64,000 nucleotides of DNA from Xiheimicrobium sp033763395 (GTDB lineage: Bacteria > Myxococcota > Myxococcia > Myxococcales > Myxococcaceae), in assembly GCA_033763395.1 (NCBI GenBank), contig JANRKQ010000111.1, positions 1-64,000 on the forward strand, in the 5' to 3' direction. Shown here one piece after another: positions 16,557 through 27,600 of this stretch. The notes below the pieces were generated by a model, which had not been told where the DNA came from, searched no databases, and saw only the letters and a list, made by a program, of their open reading frames with translations. The stretch's first letter is position 1. Each line of letters begins with the position of its first letter. Made by a program: the position numbers and the translations under genes.

Positions 16557-19500
16557 GTGACGCGTTCCCCCCTCGCTGCGCATTCGCTCGGTGCCTTCAC
16601 GCCGGGAGCTTTCACGCCGCGGACCGGACCGGGGGCGTTTCGTGAGCTGCTGGCACAGGTTGGCTCGGCGGTGAGCGTGGTTGACGTCGGTGGGCGACCG
16701 GCGATCGCGACGGGTGGCAGCGCGGTGATGGGGGTGGTGGCGCAGGAAGGGCAGCTCGCGTTGCTCGGTCACGCGCCCTCGCTGACGCCCGACCGCCTCG
16801 GCGACCGCACCTTCACAGCGGCGTATGGGCTGCGCGCGCCGTACGTCGTCGGCGAGATGGCCAACGGCATTGCCTCAGAGGCGCTCGTCGAGGCGTCGGC
16901 GCGGGCGGGGCTGCTCGGCATCTTCGGCGCGGCGGGGCTCACGGTGCCGCGCGTGACGCAGGCGCTCGACCGGCTCCAGGTGCTCGAGGGGTTGCCCTGG
17001 GGCATCAACCTCATTCACTCGCCTGACGATCAGGCCCTCGAGGCCGCGCTCGTCGAGCTCTTCCTCGCGCGCCGCGTGCGCGTCGTGAGCGCGTCGGCGT
17101 ACCTCGACCTCACGCAGCCGTTGGTGAAGTGGCGCCTGGCTGGAATCCACCGCGACGCGACGGGCGCGATCGTCACCAACCGCCTCATCGCGAAGGTGTC
17201 GCGGGTCGAGGTCGCGCGGAAGTTCCTCGAGCCGGCGCCGGAGCGGTTCGTCTCGGCGCTCGTCGCCTCGGGTGCGCTCACCGCGGAGCAGGCCACGCTC
17301 GCCGCGCAGGTGCCGATGGCCGATGACGTCACGTGCGAGGCCGACTCGGGCGGCCACACCGACAACCGGCCCCTCGTGCTGCTGCTGCCCGCGATCCAGG
17401 CCCTGCGCGACGAGATCTGCCAGCAGCGCGGGTACCTGCGTCGACCGCGCATCGGCGCCGCGGGAGGCCTGGCCACGCCCGCCTCGGTCGCCTCGGCCTT
17501 CGCCATGGGCGCCGCCTACGTGGTGACCGGCTCGATCAACCAGGCCACCCGCGAGGCCGGCACCAGCGACCTCGTGCGGCAGCTGCTGGCGCAGGCCTCG
17601 TCGACGGACGTGGCGATGGCGCCCGCGGCCGACATGTTCGAGATGGGCGTGAAGGTGCAGGTGCTGACGCGAGGCACACTCTTCGCCGTGCGCGCGCAGC
17701 GGCTGTACGAGCTGTACCGCACGCACGAGAGCATCGCGGCCCTGCCGCCGGCCATTCGCGCCGAGCTCGAGTCGAAGTACTTCCGCACGACGCTCGAGGC
17801 GGCCTGGGAAGGCTGCGAGCGCTTCTTCCGCGAGCGGGATCCCGCGCAGCTCGAGAAGGCAGCGAAGGAGCCGAAGCACCAGCTGGCGTTGCTCTTCCGC
17901 GCGTACCTCGGCCAGGCCTCGAAGTGGGCGAACGAGGGCGTGGGCGATCGCGCGCTCGACTTCCAGGTGTGGTGCGGCCCGGCGATGGGTGGCTTCAACG
18001 CGTGGGCGAAGGGCAGCGTGCTCGAGCGGTGGGACGCGCGTGACGTGGTGACGATCGCGCAGAACCTGCTCGTCGGAGCATGCGTGCTGACGCGCGTGGC
18101 CGCGCTGCGAGCGCAGGGCGTGGTGTTGCCGGCCGAGGTCGAGGCCTTCGCGCCCAGGACGCGCGCGGAGCTGGACGCGCTGGTGCAGGTCGAAACGGCG
18201 GCGGCGCCAGTCGTCGCAGCCACCACCCCGTCCGCGGACGTGACGGGGCCTCGGCGCAAGGAGCCCATCGCCATCGTCGGCATCGGCGCGCTCTTCCCGA
18301 AGGCCGAGAACCTCTCGTCGCTGTGGAGGCTCTTGCGCACCGGCCAGGACGCCGTGGGGGACGTGCCGGCGACGCACTTCGCGCTCGCCGACTACTTCGA
18401 CGCCGACCAGAAGGCGCCAGACATGACCTACGCCCGGCGCGGCGCGTTCCTGTCGGCCACGCCGTTCGACCCCACCGAGTTCGGCATTCCGCCGGCGATC
18501 CTCGAAGCGACCGACACCTCGCAGCTGTTGTCGCTCGTCGTGGCGAAGATGGCGCTCGAAGACGCCGGGTACCCGGAAGACGGTGGGTGGGATCGGTCAC
18601 GCACGAGCGTGCTGCTGGGCGTCACTGGCACGCAGGAGCTCGTCATCTCGCTCGGCGCGCGCCTGGGCCACCCGCACTGGAAGAAGGCCCTCTCGGACGC
18701 CGGCGTCGACGAAGCCACCGCGAAGGACGTCGTCGAGCGCATCGGCGCCTCGTACGTGGGCTGGCAGGAGAACTCGTTCCCCGGCCTGCTGGGCAACGTC
18801 GTCGCCGGCCGCATCGCGAACCGGTTCGATCTCGGCGGAACGAACTGCGTGGTGGACGCCGCGTGCGCGAGCTCGCTGGGCGCCCTGCACCTCGGCCTCG
18901 CGGAGCTCGAGTCGGGCCGCGCCGACATGGTGCTGACCGGCGGGGTCGACACGCTCAACGACATCTTCATGCACATGTGCTTCTCGAAGACGCCGGCGCT
19001 GTCGCCCACGGGTGACGCGCGGCCGTTTTCAGATCGTGCCGACGGGACGCTCCTCGGTGAGGGCGTGGGCATGGTGGTGCTCAAGCGGCTGTCCGACGCG
19101 GAGCGCGATGGAGACCGCGTCTATGCCCTCATCCGGGGCCTCGGCACCTCCAGCGACGGGCGCGCCAAGTCGATCTATGCGCCGCTCTCGAAGGGCCAGG
19201 CGCGCGCGCTCAAGGCGGCCTATCGGGACGCGAACGTGCGCCCGCGGGACATCGGGCTGCTCGAGGCGCACGGCACCGGAACGAAGGCCGGCGACGCCGC
19301 GGAGTTCGAGGGGCTCGTGTCGGTCTTCCGGGAGGACTCCAGCGACGCCCCCTGGTGTGCGCTCGGCTCGGTGAAGTCGCAGGTCGGCCACACGAAGGCG
19401 GCGGCCGGCGCGGCCGGGCTCATCAAGGCGGCCCTCGCGCTGCACCACAAGGTCCTGCCGCCGACGATCAAGATCGATCGACCCAACCCTGCGCTGAAGA

Positions 19501-22500
19501 TCGACGAGAGCCCCTTCTCGTTGCCCACGTCGGCGCGGCCGTGGCTGCGCTCTGCGCGTGGGCCCCGGTTGGCAGCGGTGAGCTCGTTCGGCTTCGGCGG
19601 CTCGAACTTCCACACCGTGCTCGAGGAGTACGCCGACCAGCGCGCCGAGCCCGCGTGGGATGGGTCGGTCGAGATCGTCGCGCTGAGCGCGCCGGATGCG
19701 GCGGCCCTGTCGGCGAAGGTCCAACAGGCGATGCAGGCCCGCGACGTCGCGGCGTTTGCGGCCGAGTCCCGGGCGAACTTCAAGCCTGACGCCGCGCTCC
19801 GCCTGCTGGCCGTCGTCGAAGCCGGCCGGAGCCTCGCGAGCGTCTTCGAGCCGGTTCTGCAGAAGGTGACGGCGGGGCAGGCGTTCTCGACTCCTGACGG
19901 GGTGATGCTCGGCGTCGGGCCGGTCCGCGGGGGGCTGGCGTTCCTCTTCCCCGGGCAGGGCTCGCAGCACGTCGACATGCTGCGTGACGTCGCGACCGTG
20001 TTCCCCGAGGTGCTCGCGTCGGTCGATGCGATGCCCGAGGTCGCGGCGCAGATCTACCCGCTGCCGACGTTCGACCCTGAGCGCCAGCGCGAGCGTGAAG
20101 CGGCGTTGACGAAGACCAACGTCGCTCAGCCAGCCATCGGGTTGGTGAGCCGCGGGCTGCTCCGGGTGCTGGCGCGGTTCGGCGTCTCGCCCGCGTTGGT
20201 GGCTGGGCACTCGTACGGAGAGTTGGTGGCGCTCCACGCGGCGGGGGTGCTGAGCGCGCACGCGTTCGAAGAGGCGTCGCGGACTCGCGGTGCGTTGATG
20301 GCGGGTGACGGTTCGGATCTCGGCACCATGCTCGCGGTGCTGGCGCCGCTGTCCGACGTGGAGCGCCTGCTGGCCGACGAGAAGCTCGAGCTCGTGCTCG
20401 CGAATCGGAACGGGCCGGCGCAGGGCGTGCTGTCGGGAGCGCGCGTCGAGATCGACCGCGCCGAAGCGGCGTGCAAGGCCCGGGGCCTGCGCGCGACGCG
20501 GTTGAACGTCGGCGCCGCCTTTCACAGTCCGCTCGTGGCGGGCGCAGCGAAGGCGTTCGCCGAGGCGCTGGCGAAGTGCTCGTTCGAGCGCGCCACGGTG
20601 CCGGTGATCGCGAACACGACCGCTGAGGCCTACCCGTCGGAGGCCGCGTCCGCTCGCGCCATGCTCGCGCAGCAGCTCGCCCACCCGGTGCGGTTCGACG
20701 CCGTCGTCGAGCGTCTCTACGCGCTGGGCGCCCGCACCTTCGTCGAGGTGGGCCCGAGGTCGGCGCTGACCGGCATGGTGAAGGCCATTCTCGGCGAGCG
20801 AGCCTTCACCGCGGTGGCCGTCGACGCCCAGACGAAGCGGGGCGGCGTGTTCGAGGTCGCCGTCGTGCTGGCCCGCCTGGCCGCGGAAGGCCACCCGGTA
20901 CGGCTCTCGGAGTGGCAGCGGCCTGCGCGCCCGCCTCGCTGGGTCAACCGCCCGCCGCGGGTCCCGAAGATGACCGTGCCGCTCACCGGCGCGAACTACC
21001 GCAGCCCCGTGACGCCGAAGCCACGCGTGATGAAGCGCGCGCCGGCCGTCGCCCAGCAGGCCAATGGAGTCCACGTGAACGGGAAGAACGGAACGAACGG
21101 GGTCCACCCGGTGCAGGCGCCGGTCGTCCAGGCTCCAGCGAGCAGCCCCGACGCGCTGCGCGTGTACCAGGAGAACCTGCGCGCGCTGCAGGCGCTCCAG
21201 GAGCAGACCGCGCGCGTGCATCAGCTCTTCCTCGAAGGGCAGCTCGCCGCGCAGCAGAACGTGGCGGCCCTGTTGACCGGGCAGGCGATGCCGGCCTTGC
21301 CCATCCCGCCCATGAGTGTTCCTGCGCTCCCGGCGCCAGCGCCAACGCTCCCTGTGCAGACGGTCGCGCAACCCGTCTCTGCGCCGGTGGCCCCTGCGCC
21401 GATGAACGGGTCCTCAGCACCCGTGACGACTGCGCTCGCTGCGCCGGCGCTGAAGAAGGACCCCGCGCCCGTGACGGCTGACGTGGTTCCGCTGCTCCTC
21501 CAGGTGGTGTCCGAGGCCACGGGGTATCCAGTCGAGACGCTGGCGCTGGGAATGGATCTCGAGGCGGATCTCGGCATCGACTCGATCAAGCGTGTCGAGA
21601 TCCTCTCGATGTTGTCCCGTCGGGTGCCCGGCGCGCCGTCCGTGAACCCCGAGAAGCTGGGGAGCCTGCGCACGCTCCAGCAGGTCGCGGACTTCGTGAA
21701 GGGAAGCAGCGCGACGGTCGCTCCAGGGCCCGCTCCGGTCGCTGCGCCAGCCGTCGACGCGAAGACGACGTTGCTCACGACGGTCGGGGAGCTGACCGGC
21801 TACCCGGTCGAGACCTTGTCGCTCGAGATGGATCTCGAAGCCGACCTCGGCATCGATTCGATCAAACGAGTCGAGATCCTCTCGTTGCTGTCACGCCGCA
21901 TTCCGGGCGCTCCGTCGGTCAACCCCGAGAAGCTCTCGGGGCTCAAGACGCTGAAGCACGTGCTCGAGTTCATTGGCTCGGTGGCGCCCGCGCCTGTCGC
22001 GGCCGCGGCGCCAGGGCCAGGAGCCGACACGTCCGGCGTGCTGCTCTCGACCGTGGCGGAGCTGACTGGTTACCCGGTCGAGACGCTCTCGTTGTCGATG
22101 GATCTCGAGGCCGATCTCGGCATCGACTCGATCAAGCGCGTCGAGATCCTCTCGCTGCTGTCGCGGCGCATTCCGAACGCGCCGTCCGTCGACCCCGAGA
22201 AGTTGTCGGGCCTGCGTACGCTCGAGCAGGTGCTCGCGTTCGTGGCTGGCAGTGGGGCCGTGGTGAAGCCGGCCGAACCGGCAGCGGCACCCGTGCCGCC
22301 GAGCGTCGCTCATCCCGAGGTGCTCCTCATCGAGCGAGCCTCGTCGTCCGCGACGGCTGCGACGGTGCAGCGCCGGGTGGTGGTGCCGGTGCGGGCCAGG
22401 GTGTCCACGTCGGCCGTGAAGTGGCCCGCGGCTCCGATCGTGGTGACCGATCACGACCCCGCACTCGCAGCGGCGCTCGTGAAGGCGCTGAGCCGCGCGG

Positions 22501-24662
22501 GCCAGGCGGCGCAGCTCGTCTCCGCTGGAGGCGCGCTCCCCCAAGCCGTGGGTGGTGCCGTGCTGACGGCGCCGTCGGGCAGCGCGTGGAACGAAACGGT
22601 CGAGGGCCAGCTCGGCTGGGCGCTGCAGCTCATGCGTGAGCTCTCTCCCGTGCTGCGGGCCACTCCTGGCGCGTTCGTCGCGGCCGTGAGTCGTCGCGAC
22701 GGCGCCTTTGGGTTCGGTGGGGGGACGACGGCGCACCCCCTCGCGGGCGCGATGAACGGCCTGGTGAAGACCCTGGCGCTCGAGTGGCCCGAAGTGCGCT
22801 GCCAGAGCCTCGACGTGTCGCCGCTGTGGGCCCTCGAAGACGCGGCGGCCGTGCTGGTGGATGAGCTGGCGAGTGACGGCCCGAGCGAGCTGGGGCTGGG
22901 GCCCGCGGGGCGCGTGACCCTGGCCCTGCGTGAGTCCTCGGTGTCCGGTGGCCGGGTGCCGCTCCAGCCGAAGGACGTCGTGGTGGTGACGGGCGGCGCA
23001 CGCGGCGTCACCGCCGACTGCGCGAAGGCGCTCGCCGAGGCCTCGGGCGCGACCCTGGTGCTCCTCGGTCGCACGGCGGCGCCGACCACCGAGCCGGAGT
23101 GGCTCGCGAGCGCCAGAGATGAAGCCGCCGTGAAGCGGGTGCTCCTCGAGCGGGCACCTGCGGGCAACCGGCCGAGCCCACGCCAGCTCGCTGAGTCATC
23201 GCGCGCGGTGCTCGCGGCCCGTGACATTCGGACGACGCTCGAGTCGATGGCGCAGCGGGGCGTGACGGCCGAGTACCGGCAGGTCGACGTGCGCGACGCC
23301 GAGTCCGTCTCGACGGTGCTCCGCGAGGTGCGCGAGTCGGTCGGGCCGATTCGAGGCGTGGTGCACGGCGCTGGTGTGCTCCGCGACAAGCGCATCGAGG
23401 ACAAGCGCGACGACGACTTCCAGCAGGTGCTCGACCCGAAGATCGGCGGGCTCCGCGCGGTGCTCGACGCGACTCGGAGCGACGAGCTCGCCGTGTTGGC
23501 CCTGTTCTCGTCGGTGAGCGGCCGCTTCGGGCGCCGGGGACAGTCCGACTACGCGCTGGCGAACCAGGCCCTCGTGTCGGTGGCGCAGGCCGAGGCGCTT
23601 CGTCGACCGTCGTGCCGTGTCGTCGCGCTCGACTGGGGCCCGTGGGCGGGCGGCATGGTGACGCCAGCGCTCGAGGCCACCTTCCGGGCCGAGGGCATCT
23701 CGCTCATCCCGCTGGCGGCGGGCGCGCGCGCCTTCGTCGAAGAGCTCTCGGTAGACGCGCTTGGGCCCCGAGAGGTGGTGCTGAGCGCGGGCTTCGGTGA
23801 CGCCGCCGAGGCTGGCTGGTCGCTCGTCGCTGCCGAGCGGGTGGAGCGCTCGTGGCCCGTGCTGGCGGATCACCGGCTCAATGGGAAGCCGGTGCTGCCC
23901 TTCGCGGTGTCGCTCGAGTGGTTCACCCGAGCCGCCCGCGCGCTGTCCGATGGTCGCGCGGGGATCGAGCTCGACGACGTGCGCGTGCTGCGCGGCGTGA
24001 CCTTCGACGACGAGCGGGAAGAGCTGTCGATCTGGTCTGGGCGCCCTGAGCGCCGCGGTGAGGCGGTGGCGATTCCCCTCGAGCTGCGCAACCGGAAGGA
24101 CGTGGTGCACGTGCGCGGCGTCGCGGTGCTTCGCGACGTGCCGGCGCCCGTCGATGGCGGGGTGGCTCCACAGAAGGTGGGCCCTTTCGTGACCGCGGTG
24201 AGCGAGCTGTACGCCAGCCAGCTCTTCCACGGGCCGTCGCTCTGGGCGATCCGCTCGATCGAGGCGCTCGGCGAAGACGGCATGCAGCTGACGCTCAAGG
24301 CCCACCCGAGCTCGGAGCGGCTGGTGCCCGGCCCCTCACGGCCGTGGGCCATCGATCCGCTCGTGGTCGACGGGTTGTTCCAGGCGTTGATCGTCTGGTC
24401 CCGCGCCCGGCTGGGAGCGCCGTGCCTTCCATCGAAGGTTGGCGCGCTCAAGTGCCTCGCCGCCCCAACGCCGGGCGACGTCAAGGCGACCATCCGCGTT
24501 CGTTCGGCAGAGGGCTCGACCGTGATCGCCGACGTCGAGCTGTTCGACGCGGCCCAGGTGCGCTTCGCCGTGCTCGAAGGCGCCGAGGCGACCGTGAGCA
24601 GCACGCTCAATCGCGCGTTCGCGGCTGACGCGGCCATCGTTCAGCCGACTCCGCAGGCATGA
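16557..24662 (+). CDS. pfaA: PfaD-PfaA fusion: PUFA synthase ER-KS-MAT-3xACP-KR-PS-DH
   Basis: A 2701-aa megasynthase subunit for anaerobic-type PUFA synthesis in the cytoplasm. Domains in order: FMN-dependent PfaD enoyl reductase (~50-535); ketosynthase (~568-1025, Cys770 in DAACASS, His905, His945); malonyl-CoA transacylase (~1127-1425, Ser1219 in GHSYGE, His1323); a short coiled-coil linker (~1537-1575); three acyl carrier domains with LGIDSIKR serines 1676, 1768 and 1858; ketoreductase (~2140-2400, Tyr2332); and a polyketide-synthase-like dehydratase (~2430-2690, His2439 in DHRLNGKPVLPF). PfaD is normally a separate protein; here it forms the N-terminus. The GTG start at 16557 has AAGGAG 6 bases upstream. 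The final codons overlap the next gene by 4 bases. Confidence 0.92.
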   Translation: MTRSPLAAHSLGAFTPGAFTPRTGPGAFRELLAQVGSAVSVVDVGGRPAIATGGSAVMGVVAQEGQLALLGHAPSLTPDRLGDRTFTAAYGLRAPYVVGEMANGIASEALVEASARAGLLGIFGAAGLTVPRVTQALDRLQVLEGLPWGINLIHSPDDQALEAALVELFLARRVRVVSASAYLDLTQPLVKWRLAGIHRDATGAIVTNRLIAKVSRVEVARKFLEPAPERFVSALVASGALTAEQATLAAQVPMADDVTCEADSGGHTDNRPLVLLLPAIQALRDEICQQRGYLRRPRIGAAGGLATPASVASAFAMGAAYVVTGSINQATREAGTSDLVRQLLAQASSTDVAMAPAADMFEMGVKVQVLTRGTLFAVRAQRLYELYRTHESIAALPPAIRAELESKYFRTTLEAAWEGCERFFRERDPAQLEKAAKEPKHQLALLFRAYLGQASKWANEGVGDRALDFQVWCGPAMGGFNAWAKGSVLERWDARDVVTIAQNLLVGACVLTRVAALRAQGVVLPAEVEAFAPRTRAELDALVQVETAAAPVVAATTPSADVTGPRRKEPIAIVGIGALFPKAENLSSLWRLLRTGQDAVGDVPATHFALADYFDADQKAPDMTYARRGAFLSATPFDPTEFGIPPAILEATDTSQLLSLVVAKMALEDAGYPEDGGWDRSRTSVLLGVTGTQELVISLGARLGHPHWKKALSDAGVDEATAKDVVERIGASYVGWQENSFPGLLGNVVAGRIANRFDLGGTNCVVDAACASSLGALHLGLAELESGRADMVLTGGVDTLNDIFMHMCFSKTPALSPTGDARPFSDRADGTLLGEGVGMVVLKRLSDAERDGDRVYALIRGLGTSSDGRAKSIYAPLSKGQARALKAAYRDANVRPRDIGLLEAHGTGTKAGDAAEFEGLVSVFREDSSDAPWCALGSVKSQVGHTKAAAGAAGLIKAALALHHKVLPPTIKIDRPNPALKIDESPFSLPTSARPWLRSARGPRLAAVSSFGFGGSNFHTVLEEYADQRAEPAWDGSVEIVALSAPDAAALSAKVQQAMQARDVAAFAAESRANFKPDAALRLLAVVEAGRSLASVFEPVLQKVTAGQAFSTPDGVMLGVGPVRGGLAFLFPGQGSQHVDMLRDVATVFPEVLASVDAMPEVAAQIYPLPTFDPERQREREAALTKTNVAQPAIGLVSRGLLRVLARFGVSPALVAGHSYGELVALHAAGVLSAHAFEEASRTRGALMAGDGSDLGTMLAVLAPLSDVERLLADEKLELVLANRNGPAQGVLSGARVEIDRAEAACKARGLRATRLNVGAAFHSPLVAGAAKAFAEALAKCSFERATVPVIANTTAEAYPSEAASARAMLAQQLAHPVRFDAVVERLYALGARTFVEVGPRSALTGMVKAILGERAFTAVAVDAQTKRGGVFEVAVVLARLAAEGHPVRLSEWQRPARPPRWVNRPPRVPKMTVPLTGANYRSPVTPKPRVMKRAPAVAQQANGVHVNGKNGTNGVHPVQAPVVQAPASSPDALRVYQENLRALQALQEQTARVHQLFLEGQLAAQQNVAALLTGQAMPALPIPPMSVPALPAPAPTLPVQTVAQPVSAPVAPAPMNGSSAPVTTALAAPALKKDPAPVTADVVPLLLQVVSEATGYPVETLALGMDLEADLGIDSIKRVEILSMLSRRVPGAPSVNPEKLGSLRTLQQVADFVKGSSATVAPGPAPVAAPAVDAKTTLLTTVGELTGYPVETLSLEMDLEADLGIDSIKRVEILSLLSRRIPGAPSVNPEKLSGLKTLKHVLEFIGSVAPAPVAAAAPGPGADTSGVLLSTVAELTGYPVETLSLSMDLEADLGIDSIKRVEILSLLSRRIPNAPSVDPEKLSGLRTLEQVLAFVAGSGAVVKPAEPAAAPVPPSVAHPEVLLIERASSSATAATVQRRVVVPVRARVSTSAVKWPAAPIVVTDHDPALAAALVKALSRAGQAAQLVSAGGALPQAVGGAVLTAPSGSAWNETVEGQLGWALQLMRELSPVLRATPGAFVAAVSRRDGAFGFGGGTTAHPLAGAMNGLVKTLALEWPEVRCQSLDVSPLWALEDAAAVLVDELASDGPSELGLGPAGRVTLALRESSVSGGRVPLQPKDVVVVTGGARGVTADCAKALAEASGATLVLLGRTAAPTTEPEWLASARDEAAVKRVLLERAPAGNRPSPRQLAESSRAVLAARDIRTTLESMAQRGVTAEYRQVDVRDAESVSTVLREVRESVGPIRGVVHGAGVLRDKRIEDKRDDDFQQVLDPKIGGLRAVLDATRSDELAVLALFSSVSGRFGRRGQSDYALANQALVSVAQAEALRRPSCRVVALDWGPWAGGMVTPALEATFRAEGISLIPLAAGARAFVEELSVDALGPREVVLSAGFGDAAEAGWSLVAAERVERSWPVLADHRLNGKPVLPFAVSLEWFTRAARALSDGRAGIELDDVRVLRGVTFDDEREELSIWSGRPERRGEAVAIPLELRNRKDVVHVRGVAVLRDVPAPVDGGVAPQKVGPFVTAVSELYASQLFHGPSLWAIRSIEALGEDGMQLTLKAHPSSERLVPGPSRPWAIDPLVVDGLFQALIVWSRARLGAPCLPSKVGALKCLAAPTPGDVKATIRVRSAEGSTVIADVELFDAAQVRFAVLEGAEATVSSTLNRAFAADAAIVQPTPQA
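21484..22250 (+). repeat. Three tandem ACP-coding repeats
   Basis: Three copies of an ACP segment inside pfaA, with active serines 92 and 90 codons apart. Each reads GYPVETL, MDLEADLGIDSIKRVEIL, then NPEKL or DPEKL. Copies 2 and 3 are closest at protein level. The linkers are Ala/Pro-rich. Tandem ACPs are typical of PUFA synthases and their number tends to scale with product yield. Confidence 0.9.
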
Positions 24663-27600
24663 CGGCGGCACGGGCCATCGCCATCGTCGGGTTGGGAGGC
24701 CGGTTCCCGGGCGCTCCGTCACCGGACGCCTTGTGGGAGCTCGTGGCCGCGGGGCGCTCGGCGGTGCGCGAGGTGCCGGCTGGGCGCTGGCCGGTCGTGC
24801 CTGAGCGCGTCGTCGATGCGGCCGGCGGCGTCGATCGGGCGAGGTCGCAGCGCGCGGCCTTTCTGGAGCCGTTCGAGCTGGACGTGCCGGGCGTCGACGT
24901 CGATCGTTCGAGGCTCACGCCGCTGACGAAGCTCGTGCTCCAGGTGGCGGCGGACGCGCTGGGTTCCACCCTTGGGTCGGTCGATCGGTCGAAGATGGGC
25001 GCGATCGTCGCGAACATCGCGCTGCCGACCGACGGGGCCTCGCTCTGGGCCGAGCAGGTGCTGATGCCGCACGTGCTCGAGGGCGCGCGCGTCGTGGGAG
25101 ATCCACACGAAGCGTTCCCGACCTCGGCGCCGATTGGAGAGGTCGCCAGGCTGCTGGGGCTCGGCAAGGGCGCCTGGACGCTCGACGCCGCCTGCGCGTC
25201 GTCGCTGTATGCGATTCACCTCGCGTGTCTCGAGCTCGAGTCCGGGCGCGCGGCGGCGATGTTGGCTGGCGGTGTGTCACTCGCCCAGTCGCTCTACACG
25301 CAGATCGGCTTTACGCAGCTTCAGGCGCTCTCTCCAACCGGCGTGTGCGCGCCGTTCTCGAGCTCGGCCGATGGGCTCGTGGTGGGCGAGGGCGCCGGGC
25401 TCGTGGTGCTCAAGCGGCTCGAGGACGCTCGCCGAGACGGAGATCGGGTGCTCGGGGTCATTCGCGGCATCGGGCTGTCGAACGACGTCGGCGGTTCGCT
25501 GCTGTCCCCTGATTCAGAAGGGCAGCTGCGGGCCATGCGCGCCGCGTACGCCGAAGCGGGCTGGCGCCCCTCGTCCGTTCAGCTCGTCGAGTGCCATGGC
25601 ACGGGCACGCCGCGGGGCGATCACGTCGAGCTGAGCAGCCTCGCGACGCTGTTCGACGGGGCTCGGCCGGTGATCGGATCGGTCAAGAGCAACGTCGGTC
25701 ACCTGCTCACGGCCGCTGGCATCGCCGGGCTGACGAAGGTGCTCAAGGCCTTCGAGCGGGGCACGCTGGCGCCGACGGCCAACGTCCGTTCGCCGGCCCC
25801 GGCAGCCGCGCCGTTCGAGCTCTTGCATGAGCCGCGCGCGTGGAAGACGGACGGACCCAGGCGCGCCGCGGTGTCAGGCTTCGGCTTTGGCGGAATCAAC
25901 GCGCACCTGCTGATCGAGGCTGGTGACCTGGGTGGAGAGGCGCCTCGCGTCGAGGTGAGCGAGGAGCCCATCGCCATCATCGGGGTCGGCGCGCGGATCG
26001 GCTCGCTCGACGGCGTGGAGGCGATCTCGGCGGCGCTCGTCGACGGCGACTTGGGCCTTCGTCCACGGCCTGCGAGGCGGTGGCGTGTGCCCGATCTCGA
26101 TGCGCTCCAGGGTGCCTGGATCGAGGCGCTCGAGCTTCCCATCGGCCGCTTCAAGGTGCCGCCGCTCGAGCTGCCCTCGGTGCTGCCGCAGCAGTTGCTC
26201 ATGCTGCAGGTCGCGGCTGAGGCCGTCGAACGAGCCGGTGGACTCGGAGACGCGCCCCGGGTGCGAACGGGCGCCGTCGTCGGCATCGCGCTCGATCTCG
26301 AGACGACGTCGTTTCACGTGCGCTGGGTGCTCGAACGTCACGCCCGCGCGGCGCTGGTTCGTGCGGGGCTCGACGTCAACGAGGCGGAGCTGGCGGCGTG
26401 GCTGGAGCGGGCCTCGGCCCTGGTGAGCGCGCCCCTCGATGCGCAGCGGGTGCTCGGCGCCCTCGGTGGCATCGTCACCAGCCGCCTCGCGCGTGAGCTC
26501 TCGCTGGGCGGGCCGAGCTTCGGCGTTCAGGCCGAAGAGGCCAGCGGACTGCGGGCGCTCGAGGTGGCGGCGCGGCTGCTCCAGCGCAGAGACGTCGACT
26601 GCATGGTGGTAGGCGCGGTCGATCTGGCCGGCGACGTTCGGCGCGTGGTGGCTGCTCGTCGGCTCGGCGAAGCCCGCCCGCCAGCCGAGGCCGGGGTCGC
26701 GCTCGTGGTGAAGCGCCTGTCGGACGCTCATCGTGACGGCGATCGCGTGCTGGCCGTGGTGCGTGACGTCGAGGCGCAGCTGGATCGCGCGGCGGTCGAG
26801 GCTGGCCGCTTCGGAGACGCTGGAGCCGCCTCGGGCCTGGTGGCGCTCCTCGTCGAGACGCTCGCGATTCACCACCGCGTCCTCCCGGGAGCACGCGCGA
26901 CGCCGTGGGCGAGCGAGGGTGGCCCCAGGCGACGCACGGTGCGGCAGCCCTCGATGGATGGCACCACGGTGTCGGTGTCGCTCGAGCAGGCGCCGAACGA
27001 TCGCCCGCGCGCGATCCGTGAGGGTCGTCGACCCGCCGGCCTCTTCCTCGTCTCGTCCGGCTCCGTGGAGGCGCTGCGCACGCTGGCTCGCGAGCAGGCC
27101 ACGACGTCGATCGATCGGCTCGCCGCCGAGTGGTTCCAGCGAACGGGGCCCCAGGGCGGAGCGTCGGCGATCGTCGCGGCATCGGTGGCCCAGCTGACCG
27201 AGCGCCTCTCAAAGCCGCTCCCCGCGCTCCGGACGATCGAGGGTGAGCTGGCCTTCGTGTTTCCAGGCTCGGGGAGTCACTACGACGGCATGGGCGAGTC
27301 GCTCCCGCTGTCGTTCCCGCTCGCGCTCGAGCAGCTCGGCCGGGAGGTGAAGGACTTCTCACGGCACCTCTTCCCCCGAATGACGCCCGGGCCGGCTGGT
27401 CTCGCCGATCTGATCGTGAAGCAGGTGACCCACGGGCTGGTGACGCACGACGCGCTCTCGTTGCTGGGTGTGAAGGCGCAGGCCTACCTGGGCTACAGCC
27501 TCGGAGAGTCCGCGGCGCTCTTTGCCTCTCGCACCTGGCGGGATCGCGACGTGATGTTCAGCCGAACGCTCGAGAGCGCGCTCTTCCGCAGCGAGCTGAC

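Noticed and set aside
19029..21371. 780-codon minus-strand open frame under pfaA
   Set aside because: Shadow of the KS-MAT coding region; no ribosome binding site or domain pattern.
21484..22250. Regularly spaced repeats that could suggest a CRISPR array
   Set aside because: The ~275-base period is in-frame ACP coding sequence.
24659..27250. Type II polyketide or aryl-polyene KS-CLF
   Set aside because: The KS and CLF are fused in one chain with AT and FabA-like hotdog domains, which is the PUFA synthase plan.
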